NCBI GenBank assembly: GCA_039917935.1 | Contig: JBDSIM010000247.1 | Span: 1 to 64,000, forward strand | Direction: 5' to 3' | Origin: Chryseosolibacter sp039917935 | GTDB taxonomy: Bacteria; Bacteroidota; Bacteroidia; Cytophagales; Cyclobacteriaceae | Length of the DNA: 64,000 nt | Part shown: positions 35,762-45,600 of the stretch, piece after piece | Layout of the letters: each line of letters opens with the position of its first letter | How positions within the stretch are numbered: position 1 is the first letter of the stretch | Notes under the pieces: model-generated | The model's database searches: none | Seen by the model: only the letters and a program-made list of their open reading frames with translations | What the model was told of the DNA's origin: nothing | Position numbers and translations under genes: made by a program

Positions 35762-36736
35762 TTAAATGCCTTGGCGGTTGTATTTGGACCGATATTGAAC
35801 CGGAGAAATACCTGTAATCTTTTTGAATGTTGTCCGGAAAGCTTTTGTATCGGTATACCCGACTTTATACATGACTTCATTCACATTTTCCTGTGATGAC
35901 TCATGACTCATTTTTGCGGCTTCGATTTTTACCCGCTGTATGTATTCCACGACCGTATTGGAAGTGGCGTGCTTAAACCTTCGTTCAAGGTTCCTGCGGC
36001 TAAGGGAAAACCTGGAGGCGAGATCATCAACGGTGATCTTATTTTGAAAATTATCCTCAATAAAAACCTGGGCTTTTTTGATAGGCTCGTCTACATGGTC
36101 TTTCTGGCCACTAAACATCATGAACGGCGACTGGCTTTCTCGACCAATGTCGATGGCAAAAATTTTAGCGCAAAAAATTGAAGCCGCCCTTCCTGCATAT
36201 TTTTCTATCAGATATAAAATCAGTGTCAAATACGAATAGGCGCCACCGCTTGAATAAATACTATTTTCATCTGGCACTACCCGCTCAGTGACGAGATTTA
36301 CTTCAGGAAACATTTTCCTGAACTGATTGGCCGCGATCCAGTGAGTAGCACATTTTTTGCCATTTAACAATCCTGTTGAAGCCAATAAAAAAGCCCCCAC
36401 GCACAGACTTGCCACCTCCGCTCCGGATGTATACTGCGCAGTTATCCACGGGATAAAATCCTTATTCTCCTTAAGAGCGATCTGAAGGTCTCCGTCAATT
36501 GCGGGAATGATAATCAAGTCAGTTTTGACAACATCCCGGATCACGCGGTCTGTATGGATGGTGTACATTCCTTTTATTAGGGCGGTTTCTTTCGTAAGAC
36601 CCACAAGTTCTATTTTAAATGCCGGAGGTTTTCCCATACTTTCGGCATACATATTAACCCCGGCAAGTAGTTGGCGTGGCCCTTCAATGCTTCCCAGAAT
36701 TGCACCTTTAGGAACGAGAATAGTGATGTGTTTCAT
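35762..36736 (-). CDS. GlxA-type AraC regulator with DJ-1/PfpI-like domain
   Basis: A 324-residue transcriptional regulator. Residues 1-180 form a DJ-1/PfpI-like domain with the nucleophile-elbow sequence ASLCVGAFLLASTGLL. The C-terminal 100 residues are AraC-type DNA binding (ITVDDLASRFSLSRRNLERRF, then VNEVMYKVGYTDTKAFRTTFKK). Relatives regulate stress or carnitine/glycine-betaine genes. It is divergent from the dihydrofolate-reductase-like gene at 37131, a plausible target. Confidence 0.9.
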   Translation of the reverse strand: MKHITILVPKGAILGSIEGPRQLLAGVNMYAESMGKPPAFKIELVGLTKETALIKGMYTIHTDRVIRDVVKTDLIIIPAIDGDLQIALKENKDFIPWITAQYTSGAEVASLCVGAFLLASTGLLNGKKCATHWIAANQFRKMFPEVNLVTERVVPDENSIYSSGGAYSYLTLILYLIEKYAGRAASIFCAKIFAIDIGRESQSPFMMFSGQKDHVDEPIKKAQVFIEDNFQNKITVDDLASRFSLSRRNLERRFKHATSNTVVEYIQRVKIEAAKMSHESSQENVNEVMYKVGYTDTKAFRTTFKKITGISPVQYRSKYNRQGI

Positions 36737-37130
36737 AGATTAATATTTCATTCACGGAAAAATAATGGCATGCTTAAGCCTTTCAACATCGCGTCAATCA
36801 CTAGCGAAGGTATTTATCATTTTGTCGCAATCAACCTCTGTGAATGGCGTATTAGCACCCTGAAAGGGAGTCTATCGTAACCTCCCATTCACTTCCAGGC
36901 CCGATGCTTTTGCACAGAAATCAGACGTCTCTATCGTTCAATTCCTTTCTGACGAAGTGGGTAACTCCTATAATTTTTTGAAACCAAAGAAGGTCGGAAG
37001 AAGATAGTAGCGAACGAAGTTGGCCATGCAAGGGAAGAGGAGCTGAATTCCCTAACTGTACCTCCGACAAACCCGGACCTTTTTGATTTCATGATTACCT
37101 TGATCAAGCTTTGATTTCATAATTCAGATA
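36737..37130. other. Intergenic region between divergent genes
   Basis: About 390 bases between the GlxA-type regulator and the DHFR-like gene, and so the place for both promoters. Near 37010-37110 one frame reads VGHAREEELNSLTVPPTNPD...ITLIKL then stops, possibly the end of a lost gene. No other feature was recognised. Confidence 0.4.
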
Positions 37131-37706
37131 ATGGGGCGGATAGTTTTATTTAACATGATAACGCTGGATGGTTTTTTCGAGGGAACTAACCAAGAACTGG
37201 ACTGGCATCAGGTGGATGACGAGTTTAACGAATTCGCGGCCGACCAGTTAGATTCAGCGGATTTTCTTCTATTTGGCCGCCGGACCTATCAGTTGATGGA
37301 AGGTTTTTGGCCCACGAAAACAGTATTGCAAATTTATCCCGGCATCGCATCGAGAATGAATAGGATGGCTAAAATTGTATGTTCAAGAACCATGGTGGAA
37401 GTTTATTGGCAGAACACAATTCTGATTAAACAGGATGTGGCCCAGGAACTGACTAAATTAAAATTCTTGCCAACACAAAAAAAAGACATTCTTGTTTTTG
37501 GGAGTGCCGAATTGGCTGCGTTTCTGGGAGAGCATGGATTGATTGATGAATACCGGATAATGGTAAATCCGGTTGTGTTAGGGAACGGAACCCCACTATT
37601 CAGAGGTGTAAAGACTAAATTGAATTTCAGCCTTGTGAATTCAAGGACATTTACTTCAGGAAAGGTTTTACTGAATTATGTTCCTGTCAGGGAAGGTGTG
37701 AAGTAA
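37131..37706 (+). CDS. Dihydrofolate reductase-like (RibD C-terminal) protein
   Basis: A 191-residue protein with the RibD-C/DHFR-like pattern: IVLFNMITLDGFFEG, then FLLFGRRTYQLMEGFWP, ILVFGSAELAAFL and MVNPVVLGNG. Stand-alone members are common in Bacteroidota and probably reduce a small substrate with NADPH, but the substrate is unknown. It is divergent from the GlxA-type regulator. Confidence 0.9.
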   Translation: MGRIVLFNMITLDGFFEGTNQELDWHQVDDEFNEFAADQLDSADFLLFGRRTYQLMEGFWPTKTVLQIYPGIASRMNRMAKIVCSRTMVEVYWQNTILIKQDVAQELTKLKFLPTQKKDILVFGSAELAAFLGEHGLIDEYRIMVNPVVLGNGTPLFRGVKTKLNFSLVNSRTFTSGKVLLNYVPVREGVK

Positions 37707-38019
37707 GTTTATAGAATCGATTATAAACCCTGCATTCTCATTGGTAAATGGTTAACATGAAAGCAATCTTCTGTGACGAAATTTTTCTTTTGCGGCTGAG
37801 TTAGATCAGGATTCGTATAACGATATAGTTATGGGTAGAATAGAATAACTGTCCGAAGAGCCAAAAAATTATCGGACCAATATTCGCAGATTGAGAATAA
37901 TTGCCTTTTTTTTTCTTTTGTTAGTGTTAGTATAGTATATTTGTTTATTGAAGTTCATTAAAATGTTTGTTAGTGGGCAACAATAGTTTATTTTTTTAAA
38001 CCTTAAAACAAAAAACGCT
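37707..38019 (+). promoter_or_regulatory. Upstream region and likely promoter of the H1-like gene
   Basis: A 313-base gene-free stretch. TATATTTG at 37936-37943 matches the Bacteroidota -7 box TAnnTTTG exactly. A TTTG at 37917-37920 is somewhat close for a -33 box. Transcription would start near 37950, leaving a 5' leader of about 70 bases. Confidence 0.4.
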
Positions 38020-38121
38020 ATGGCAAAAAAAGCGAAAAAAGCTGCAAAAAAAGCAGGAAAGAAGTCTGCAAAAAAAGCAGGAAAGAAGGCAGCTAAGAAA
38101 TCTGCAAAGAGAAAGAAGTAA
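38020..38121 (+). CDS. Short H1-like Lys/Ala-rich protein
   Basis: A 33-residue protein (MAKKAKKAAKKAGKKSAKK...) made only of Met, Ala, Lys, Gly, Ser and one Arg, like the C-terminal tail of histone H1. It should bind and condense DNA by charge. It shares about 36 identical bases, including eight before the ATG, with the start of the SWIB gene at 39164, so the two are related by duplication. This copy has no SWIB part. The clear terminator downstream supports it as a real transcript unit. Confidence 0.75.
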   Translation: MAKKAKKAAKKAGKKSAKKAGKKAAKKSAKRKK

Positions 38122-38156
38122 TGAACCAACCCGGGCTTCCGGGTTTATCATTTGAG

Positions 38157-38187
38157 AAAACCTGGGTAGAAATGCTCAGGTTTTTTT
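38157..38187 (+). terminator. Rho-independent terminator after the H1-like gene
   Basis: AACCTGGG (38159-38166) pairs with CTCAGGTT (38175-38182) with one wobble, then a run of seven T (38181-38187). A shorter hairpin (CCCGGG..CCGGG) lies just before it. Confidence 0.8.
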
Positions 38188-39163
38188 GTTGCCAATGATG
38201 GCCTAATTAAATTTCGTATTATTTAGCTGATGGCTGTCAATGAAACGTGACATATTTTTGTGAAAGATTCGCATATCATTTCGTGAAGTATATCCAGCGT
38301 ATCATGGTAACTTCTTTTCTAATTCAACCTGAAATGACCTGTTATTTCAGGGTTCCAGCCTGCTCAAAAGAACTCCCCTTGATAGAATTTAAGGAACAGA
38401 GTTTTGACCTTTAGCTTTCCTGCTGATTCAATCATTTTTCTCCTGGCGCCTTGGGACTTTCCGTGACATATTGGACATGACGGTCGGCAGTGATTTCTCC
38501 TCTGTTTAAGCGAATGCTCATCGATTTTGCGTCTGGGTAAACCACCGGATGATGTTACGCCAATTCGTTTTTTTTAGTCTTAAATGCTGTGTGGAAGAAT
38601 AAAATATCAATGTGCTGGCCTGGCTTGTCAAGAAATTTTATCTAGCTCATGGGCAGTTTAAAGTTCAGGATCTCCCTACGTCGGTGATCCCTACAGGTAA
38701 TAATTTTCCTTGTAAAAGTTCGCGGATGGCTAAAGGATGTTTGCTTCTATCTGGTAATATATAGGGTGCTGCCGAGGGGAAAAGCCCTTTTTAAACCTGA
38801 AATATCAGATCTGATTTAATTCCACAGTGAAGGGAATTTATAATTCCCTTCACTGTGGAGTCAGTTAACCTCTTTGATACAGGGAGAAGACTCTCTCCAA
38901 ATGACTTCGAAAACAGCCCTTGAAGAGGAAGGATTTTTTACGATTAAAATAAAAGATGAAACGCCTATTAGGATAATTTAGCTAACACCTGTATTTTAGT
39001 GAAAGCTTAAGTGAATTTTATCTCGAGCCTTGATGATGTTACAGAAGAAGAAACAACAAGAACCATCAGGACTTAGCTTAAATTCACAGGGAAAAATTCT
39101 TATCATTGTCTTTATTTTTTTTCGATTAACCTTTAAAAATTAACTCTTAAATTAAAAAACGCT
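38188..39163. other. Gene-free kilobase between the H1-like and SWIB genes
   Basis: Nearly 1 kb without any convincing gene. The most notable item is the 18-bp stem-loop at 38821-38859. A 23-codon frame from about 38900 (MTSKTALEEEGFF...) is too short to support. TATCATTG at 39101-39108 is a weak -7 box candidate for the SWIB gene. Confidence 0.5.
38821..38859. repeat. Perfect 18-bp inverted repeat with 3-base loop
   Basis: TCCACAGTGAAGGGAATT (38821-38838), loop TAT, then its exact reverse complement (38842-38859). No T-run follows on either strand and no adjacent gene ends here. Confidence 0.7.
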
Positions 39164-39544
39164 ATGGCAAAAAAAGCGAAAAAAGCTGCTAAAAAGTCAG
39201 CAAAAAAAGCCCCTAAAAAGGCAGCAAAAAAAACGGCAAAAAAAGCGACCAAGAAAACCGCTAAAAAAGCTGGAAAAAAATCTGCAAGAAAACCGAATGC
39301 AGCTTTCATGGCTCCCCTTACACTCAGTCCAGCCTTAGCTGATGTAATTGGAAGCAAGCCCCAACCCAGAACTGAGATCATCAAAAAAATCTGGGATTAT
39401 ATTAAGAAGAACGGACTACAGGATTCCAAGAACAGAAGGATGATCAACGCTGATGCTAAATTGAAAGTACTTTTCGCCGGCAAAGGTCAGATCTCTATGT
39501 TTGAATTAGCCAAGGTTGTTAATAACCATGTAAAACAACAATAG
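39164..39544 (+). CDS. H1-like/SWIB domain DNA-binding protein
   Basis: A 126-residue protein. Residues 1-45 are a Lys/Ala-rich H1-like tail (AKKAKKAAKKSAKKAPKK...). Residues 50-126 are a SWIB/MDM2-type domain: LTLSPALADVIGSKPQPRTEIIKKIWDYIKKNGLQD, then FAGKGQISMFELAKVVNNHV. The tail would bind DNA and the SWIB part another protein. Similar fusions occur in chlamydiae and Bacteroidota, where they are nucleoid-associated. It is the full-length relative of the 33-residue protein at 38020. Confidence 0.92.
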   Translation: MAKKAKKAAKKSAKKAPKKAAKKTAKKATKKTAKKAGKKSARKPNAAFMAPLTLSPALADVIGSKPQPRTEIIKKIWDYIKKNGLQDSKNRRMINADAKLKVLFAGKGQISMFELAKVVNNHVKQQ

Positions 39545-39588
39545 CTGGATCGGTAAACCCTTAGGGTTAAGATCACATTATTGTAATC

Positions 39589-39616
39589 AGAGTCATCTGT
39601 CTAGGCGGATGACTCT
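39589..39616 (+). terminator. Stem-loop after the SWIB gene
   Basis: AGAGTCATC (39589-39597) pairs perfectly with GATGACTCT (39608-39616) around a 10-base loop, followed by GTTGCTTT. It is a likely terminator with a weak T-tract. Confidence 0.65.
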
Positions 39617-40031
39617 GTTGCTTTAAGCTATTCTGCTTTTTGCAAAACCATATCCTTTTCGAATAACTTTTTATTACTGCATTGTCTGCCAAAAATTTTT
39701 GGAGCAACCACTGTGTAATGTATGCCGGTGAAATTAGAAAAAGATTGATGGCTCCCTCCCGGGTTGTAGTCGAGGCTATCAGGCATCAAGGTTGCGCTAT
39801 TGTAAAACAATTCTTACAATGTGTCACGCCAAGGTAGCGTTAAAACTCATATTGATGAGCGAATCATTTTGTATAGACCGAAATGTTATGCAGGTGATTC
39901 CCTCCACCTGTAATTACGAAGCGGTGAAGTTTGGAGGCTGTGAAGGCCCAAATGGTTGGCACAGTAATTCTGTTACCAATATCACGCAGATGTAAAGTAA
40001 ATTTATCCCACTGGAATCTTACCGCCGGAAA
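39617..40031. other. Intergenic region
   Basis: About 415 bases between the SWIB gene and the convergent response-regulator gene. I see no supported feature in it. Confidence 0.5.
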
Positions 40032-40409
40032 TCAAGCTATTCGTTTCAGCAATGATTCTATTGAATTGCATAAACTGCGAAAATCATTGTGCTTGCTCAG
40101 AAACTGGGTAGCTCCCAACGCCGAATATTCTTCGGTCTCGCTTGGATTTATTTTGGTTGAATACATGATTACAGGAACGGATTCCAGTTTTTTATTTTGG
40201 CGAAGTTCCGTCAAAACGGTTTTACCATCCATCAGGGGCATATGAATATCCAGAAATATATAATCAGGAATAATCGCATCTCTCAAAATATTCAACGCTT
40301 CCTTGGCATCGCGGGCCAGTAAACATTTGGCTAATGGATTCACTGTCTTCACAGCTTTGTAAAAAATCTCCATGTCCTCAGGGTCATCATCAATATTCAA
40401 TACAACCAT
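40032..40409 (-). CDS. Single-domain response regulator
   Basis: A 125-residue receiver domain with no output domain. Phosphorylation-site residues are present: acidic pair in LNIDDDPED, phosphoacceptor Asp in YIFLDIHMPLMDG, Ser/Thr in VIMYST and the conserved Lys in FLSKHND. Such CheY-like proteins work in phosphorelays or by binding partners. No kinase is adjacent. The PAS kinase at 22446 lacks its own receiver and is one possible, unproven, source of phosphate. Confidence 0.92.
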   Translation of the reverse strand: MVVLNIDDDPEDMEIFYKAVKTVNPLAKCLLARDAKEALNILRDAIIPDYIFLDIHMPLMDGKTVLTELRQNKKLESVPVIMYSTKINPSETEEYSALGATQFLSKHNDFRSLCNSIESLLKRIA

Positions 40410-40617
40410 ACCTCTATTTTTTTAACTATTGACTTTTTGACTCATTAATAAACTTACGACACTCGGTAAGATATCTTATGGAACGCTTTGAGGAGCAGAA
40501 TCGTACAAATATTTAGACAAATGGCATTTAGAATAGACAGGCGACTGTATACGATCAGAGATTTTCTTAAGTGAAGCAGCAGTATACCGACTGTTTAGAG
40601 ATGCTGCTTTAATATTT

Positions 40618-41640
40618 TTACCGGGTAGCTTTTGTGGTATCGGCAAAGTGAAGGCTTACCTGAGGATGCATTGTATAAAGTCGGTACATGGAACCATCAT
40701 GCACGAGCAGACCGCTCGATTTATTATCCTGCATGACAGGATTCAGTTTATATTTTTTCCAGTCGATGAGGTTATCCGAAACAGCTACATTTGTACTCCA
40801 TTCACTCCAGTCTTCCAATGCTGTTCCATGGTAGTATGCATAATATAAACCTTCATAAGCCACGATTTGATTAACCGCCACGCCGAATTTATCGTAACTC
40901 TCTGGACCTTTTTTTATTACCGGCTCATCTTTTACATTTCGCCATTCCAATAGGTTCACAGAGGAAGCAAGCCATATTGCCTCATCATTGCGCTCATAAA
41001 AAAGATACCAAACACTGTCTTTAATAAACACGGCGGGAGTGCCGTATGGCCCGGGGGTTAGCGGTTGACCATTTGTATAACTGATTTTCATCGCGCCATG
41101 ATCCTTCCAATGTATTTTATCAGTAGAAGTCATCATGTGCGCAATATCATTTCGGCCTTCGGCAAACATATAATACACACTATCGGATTTCACTACCATC
41201 ATATCCTCCGCCCAGCTTTCATTGAAAATTGGGTTATCCTTGTAGCGTGTCCAGGTAATACCATCCGGCGACGTGGCATATCCCAGTGCCATAGTGGCTT
41301 CCGCCCGATCTTCTCTGAAACCGGTATACCATAGATGATAACCATCTTCCTCTTTTAGGATATAACCTCTCTCGCGGATCGCCTGATCCCAGGTGTCTCC
41401 TCCTGTGCCTGTAAACACCGGATTTTTATCATAAGCCTTAAAAGAGACCATCTCCTCGCGAACATTCTCTGTTGTTGAATTTTGTGTTTCTCGATCGGTA
41501 GAGTTTTTGTTGCAAGCGGTGTTTGCTACCAGAGACACTAACAGAATTATCGAAAACCCTCCATTTAAAATTGTAGGATTTCCCGGACTCGATTTCCAAA
41601 AAATGATTACTTTCTTCATATATTTTTTTTGAGATGCCAT
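40618..41640 (-). CDS. Lipoprotein with five-bladed propeller fold (GH43/GH130-like)
   Basis: A 340-residue predicted lipoprotein (LVANTACN). It shows the repeated blade pattern of GH43, GH62 and GH130-like glycosidases: NPVFTGTGGDTWDQAIRE, HLWYTGFRED, GYATSPDGITWTRYKDNPIF, YYMFAEGRNDI and YLFYERNDE. Acidic residues at blade starts could be catalytic, but I cannot place the pair. A start at 41619 (MKKVII) is a good alternative and gives a more normal signal peptide. Likely acts on glycans at the cell surface. Confidence 0.78.
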   Translation of the reverse strand: MASQKKYMKKVIIFWKSSPGNPTILNGGFSIILLVSLVANTACNKNSTDRETQNSTTENVREEMVSFKAYDKNPVFTGTGGDTWDQAIRERGYILKEEDGYHLWYTGFREDRAEATMALGYATSPDGITWTRYKDNPIFNESWAEDMMVVKSDSVYYMFAEGRNDIAHMMTSTDKIHWKDHGAMKISYTNGQPLTPGPYGTPAVFIKDSVWYLFYERNDEAIWLASSVNLLEWRNVKDEPVIKKGPESYDKFGVAVNQIVAYEGLYYAYYHGTALEDWSEWSTNVAVSDNLIDWKKYKLNPVMQDNKSSGLLVHDGSMYRLYTMHPQVSLHFADTTKATR

Positions 41641-41818
41641 TTATTCATGAACTAATCTACCATAATAAACCATGAGGCCGGGTTTAAAAAATCGGGCTTT
41701 GGATTCTGTCACCGGCCGGGCAGGGCCGATCAGATTCTAATAATTTAATTACAGCCGGCTGACAGAGTAATTAGCGGGTATCTATTTTGTAGGAACTCCT
41801 AAACGAATCAGCAAACAA

Positions 41819-42310
41819 ATGTATAATATCAAGGCGTTAGAAATACTCAAAAATTATCTTGTCACGCGCAACCAAACCATTTCAGTGGCAGAAAGTGTCA
41901 CCTCGGGACATCTGCAGGCTGCATTATCACTGGCTAACCAGGCTACCGCCTTTTTTCATGGGGGCATCACAGCCTATAACCTGGGGCAAAAGGCCAGGCA
42001 TCTGAGTGTAAATCCAATCCATGCATTGGGTTGTAATTGTGTCTCTGAAAAAGTAGCAGAAGAAATGGCCATCAACGTACGGAGACTTTTTTCATCAGAT
42101 TGGTCTATCGGAATAACCGGGTATGCGGCACCAGTCCCGGAATGAGGTGTAAAAACACTTTTCGCTTTTTATGCTGTCGCTTTTCAGAATAAGATTTTGA
42201 AGACCCAGAAACTAACTTGCCCGGATAAAGGTCTGTATCAGGTTCAGGTTTATTACACCGAGAGAGTTATTATGGATTTGAACAAACTCATGAAGGCCAA
42301 GGTTAAATGA
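41819..42310 (+). pseudogene. CinA C-terminal domain protein with in-frame TGA
   Basis: A CinA-C family (nicotinamide-nucleotide amidase-like) protein. The first 108 codons have the motifs ISVAESVTSGHLQAAL, then FFHGGITAYNL and WSIGITGYAAPVPE, and stop at TGA 42143-42145. The same frame continues for 54 codons (GVKTLFAFYAVAFQNKIL, then QVQVYYTERVIMDLNKLM) to TGA 42308-42310, matching the expected end of this family. The gene is thus interrupted by one nonsense codon, probably a former Glu or Gly codon. Confidence 0.8.
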
Positions 42311-42544
42311 CAGGCATTGTTTTTAGTCTGTACTCACTCGGGAGACACCATTGTGCACCCTTGTTAAAACTTTTTACGGCAACGAGCCGGGCAAGCCGTG
42401 CTGATCAAAAGCGAGTTGGCAGTGAAATCGGTCAATATTTTCGGGTTGAATGAATGATCCTTTTTTCATGTTTCCTGCCGTTATCGAAGAATCATAAATC
42501 GCCTTTACCATTGGTGTATTACAGTAAGTCTTTGAATAATTTGA

Positions 42545-42576
42545 CTTGGTCATGTTATACTTAACATTTATCTTTC
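42545..42576 (+). promoter_or_regulatory. Likely promoter of the ThuA/dehydrogenase fusion gene
   Basis: CTTG (42545-42548), 20 bases, then TATCTTTC (42569-42576), close to the Bacteroidota TTTG/TAnnTTTG consensus with one mismatch in each box. A start of transcription near 42583 would put the ATG (42601) about 18 bases downstream. Confidence 0.4.
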
Positions 42577-42600
42577 TGAATTGTCTGATCTCAACTTAAT

Positions 42601-45600
42601 ATGAAAAAAATTATTTTTATCTGTTTTTTGCTTTCTGCGCTCGTTTACGGCTCCTGTAGTAACAAAAGGGAGGGAAAACCGGTAGTACTTGTATTTTCTA
42701 AAACCGCTGGCTTCGTACACAGCTCCATACCCCAGGGAGTCGCAGCCATTCAAAAACTTGGTGCGGAAAATGGATTTGATGTTGATACGACAAAAAACGC
42801 AACGCTGTTTTCGGATGAATCGTTAAAAAAATATGCTGCGGTAATTTTTCTGAATACTACCGGAAACGTTCTGGACTACCGGCAGGAAGTGGCTTTTGAA
42901 CGGTATATTCAGTCCGGAGGCGCGTTTGTCGGAGTACATTCTGCTACCGACACCGAATATGATTGGGGATGGTATGGCAAACTGGTAGGGGCATATTTCA
43001 CGAGCCATCCTAAAACTCAGGATGCAAAATTTATCATCAAAGACAAAAGCTTCGGTGCCACAAAATTCTTTTCCGATACCGTGTGGCAACGCAGGGATGA
43101 ATTGTACAACTTCAAAAAAATGAATCAGGATGTTCACGTACTTATCACGGTGGATGAATCATCCTATGAAGGAGGTTCAAACGGAAAACATCACCCGATG
43201 AGTTGGTATCATGATTATGATGGTGGTCGTGCGTTCTATACCGAACTCGGACATACCGAAGAAAGTTATACGGAAGAGAATTATCTGAAGCATTTGCTTG
43301 GCGGCATTCAATACGCCATCGGGGATAATGAAGAACTGAATTATCGTCAGGCGAAAACACAGCTCCCTCCTGACGAAGACCGATTTAGCAAAACCCAACT
43401 TTCCTTTGGTGATTTTTTCGAGCCCACTGAAATGACCATACTGCCCAACCGTGATATCCTGGTAACCCAAAGACGTGGGGAAATCATGTTGTATAAAAAT
43501 GACACCAGGAAGGTTCAGCAAGTGGGGCTTCTCAATACTTATTGGAAAACATCCACAAAAGGAGTGAATGCAGAGGAGGGTGTTTTAGGCTTGGCGCAGG
43601 ATCCTGATTACACAAAGAATAATTGGATATATATATTCTACAGCCCGATTGATACTTCAGTGAACCGACTTTCCAGGTTCACCTTTAAGAATGATACGCT
43701 GGACCTGGCGACTGAAAAAGTTATTTTAGATGTGAAATCCCAACGGGAGATCTGTTGCCACACGGGTGGTTCCATTGCTTTCGGGCCGGATGGATTACTG
43801 TACGTTTCGACCGGGGATAATTCAACTCCCTTTAATGAGCCAGGCGCGAAATTTGTGAACAGCGGATTTGGACCAATGAATGATCTGGCAGGCCGTGAAC
43901 AGTATGATGCCCGAAGGTCGTCAGGGAACACCAACGACTTGCGCGGCAAAATTCTTCGCATCAAAGTTAACAACGATGCCACGTATGATATCCCGGACGG
44001 AAACCTTTTTCAAAAGGATGATAAGGCGCGGGCAGAAATTTATGTAATGGGAAATCGCAACCCCTACCGTATTTCGGTAGACCAGAAAAACAGTAATCTT
44101 TATTGGGGAGAAGTAGGACCTGATGCCAGCAATGACAGTCTGGAAACGCGTGGCCCTCGCGGGTATGACGAGGTAAATCAGGCTCGCAAAGCCGGCTATT
44201 TCGGATGGCCATTATTCGTGGGCGATAACTACGCTTATCGTGAATATGATTATGCCACTGGGAAAAGCGGGCAATCATTCAATCCTGCAAAACCGGTGAA
44301 TAATTCAAGGAACAATACAGGTTTGAAAGACTTGCCTCCGGCGCAACCCGCCTTTATCTGGTATCCGTATGCGCCTTCGGCTGATTTTCCTCAGGTAGGA
44401 ACAGGCGGAAGGAACGCGATGGCCGGACCTGTTTATTACACCGATATGTTTCCAAAAGAAACGCGTCTTCCTGAGTATTTTAATGGAAAACTTTTCATTT
44501 ATGACTGGATTCGTGGATGGATCAAAGTGGTGACCATGTTTCCTAACGGAGATTTTAATAAGATGGAGCCTTTTTCTCCTGCCATCAAAGTGAATTCATT
44601 GATTGATATGGAAGTAGGACCTGATGGCAAATTGTATTTGCTGGAGTATGGCAGTGGCTGGTTCACTAAAAATCCTGACGCCGGACTAGCCATGATCGAG
44701 TACAACGATGGCAACCGGCCTCCGAAAATAACAGGGTTTGAAGTAGACAGAACCTCCGGTATTCTGCCTCTTAATATTAAGGTAACCGCTCAGGCTACAG
44801 ATCCTGAAAAAGACAAAATAACGTATGAATGGGATCTTGGCAACGGTACAACGAAAGAATCATCGACCCCACAACTGGATTATACTTATAGCACGATCGG
44901 TGATTATAAAATTTCATTGAATGTTAAAGATGATAAGGGAGCGTCCGCAAAAAGTAACGCCGTCAGCATTTATGCTGGAAATGAAGCGCCGGAAGTGGCC
45001 ATTCAGCTGACGGGCGGTAATAAATCTTTTTACCTGCCGGGAAAACCATTGCGCTATGAAGTTAAAGTATCGGATAACAGCGACACGTCGAAGTTCGATG
45101 CTCAAAACCTTTTCGTAGCCGTGGATTATGCAGAAGGAGGGTATGATAAAGCAGCCAGCACGATAGGACATCAGCAGGGAGAAAGCATCATTGGTAAAGG
45201 CCTGGTAATGTCACTGGATTGTAAGAGCTGTCATAAGGAAACCGAAAAATCTATCGGGCCATCTTATGTTCAGGTGGCACAGAAGTATGCAAAGGATCGC
45301 GAGGCAGCAAATTACCTCGCAGGTAAAATTATAAAAGGTAGTCAGGGTGTTTGGGGAGAAACCCAGATGCCCGCGCATCCGACACTACCGGAAGGTGACG
45401 TCCGCCAAATCGTTAGCTGGATTATATCCCTTGCGAATGCCGGAGAGGTAAGAAAATCTTTACCTGTCTCGGGCATCATTAATCCAGCCGAAAATCAGAA
45501 ACCGAACACTGATTTAGTCATCACCGCAACCTATACCGATAAGGGTGGTAATAACGTAAAAGCTTTAACGGCCACCAATGCGGTTGCCTTGCCGGGAGGA

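Noticed and set aside
37869..39384. Minus-strand frames rich in Phe and Ala (FFADFFPAFFAAFF) that look like membrane proteins
   Set aside because: They are the reverse complement of the Lys/Ala-rich H1-like coding sequences at 38020 and 39164. The hydrophobic pattern is a by-product of AAA/GCA codons.
42143..42145. TGA in the CinA-like gene as a selenocysteine codon
   Set aside because: The family has no Cys or selenocysteine at this place, no obvious SECIS-type hairpin follows, and other genes here carry TAA and TAG in the same way, so a mutation or error is simpler.
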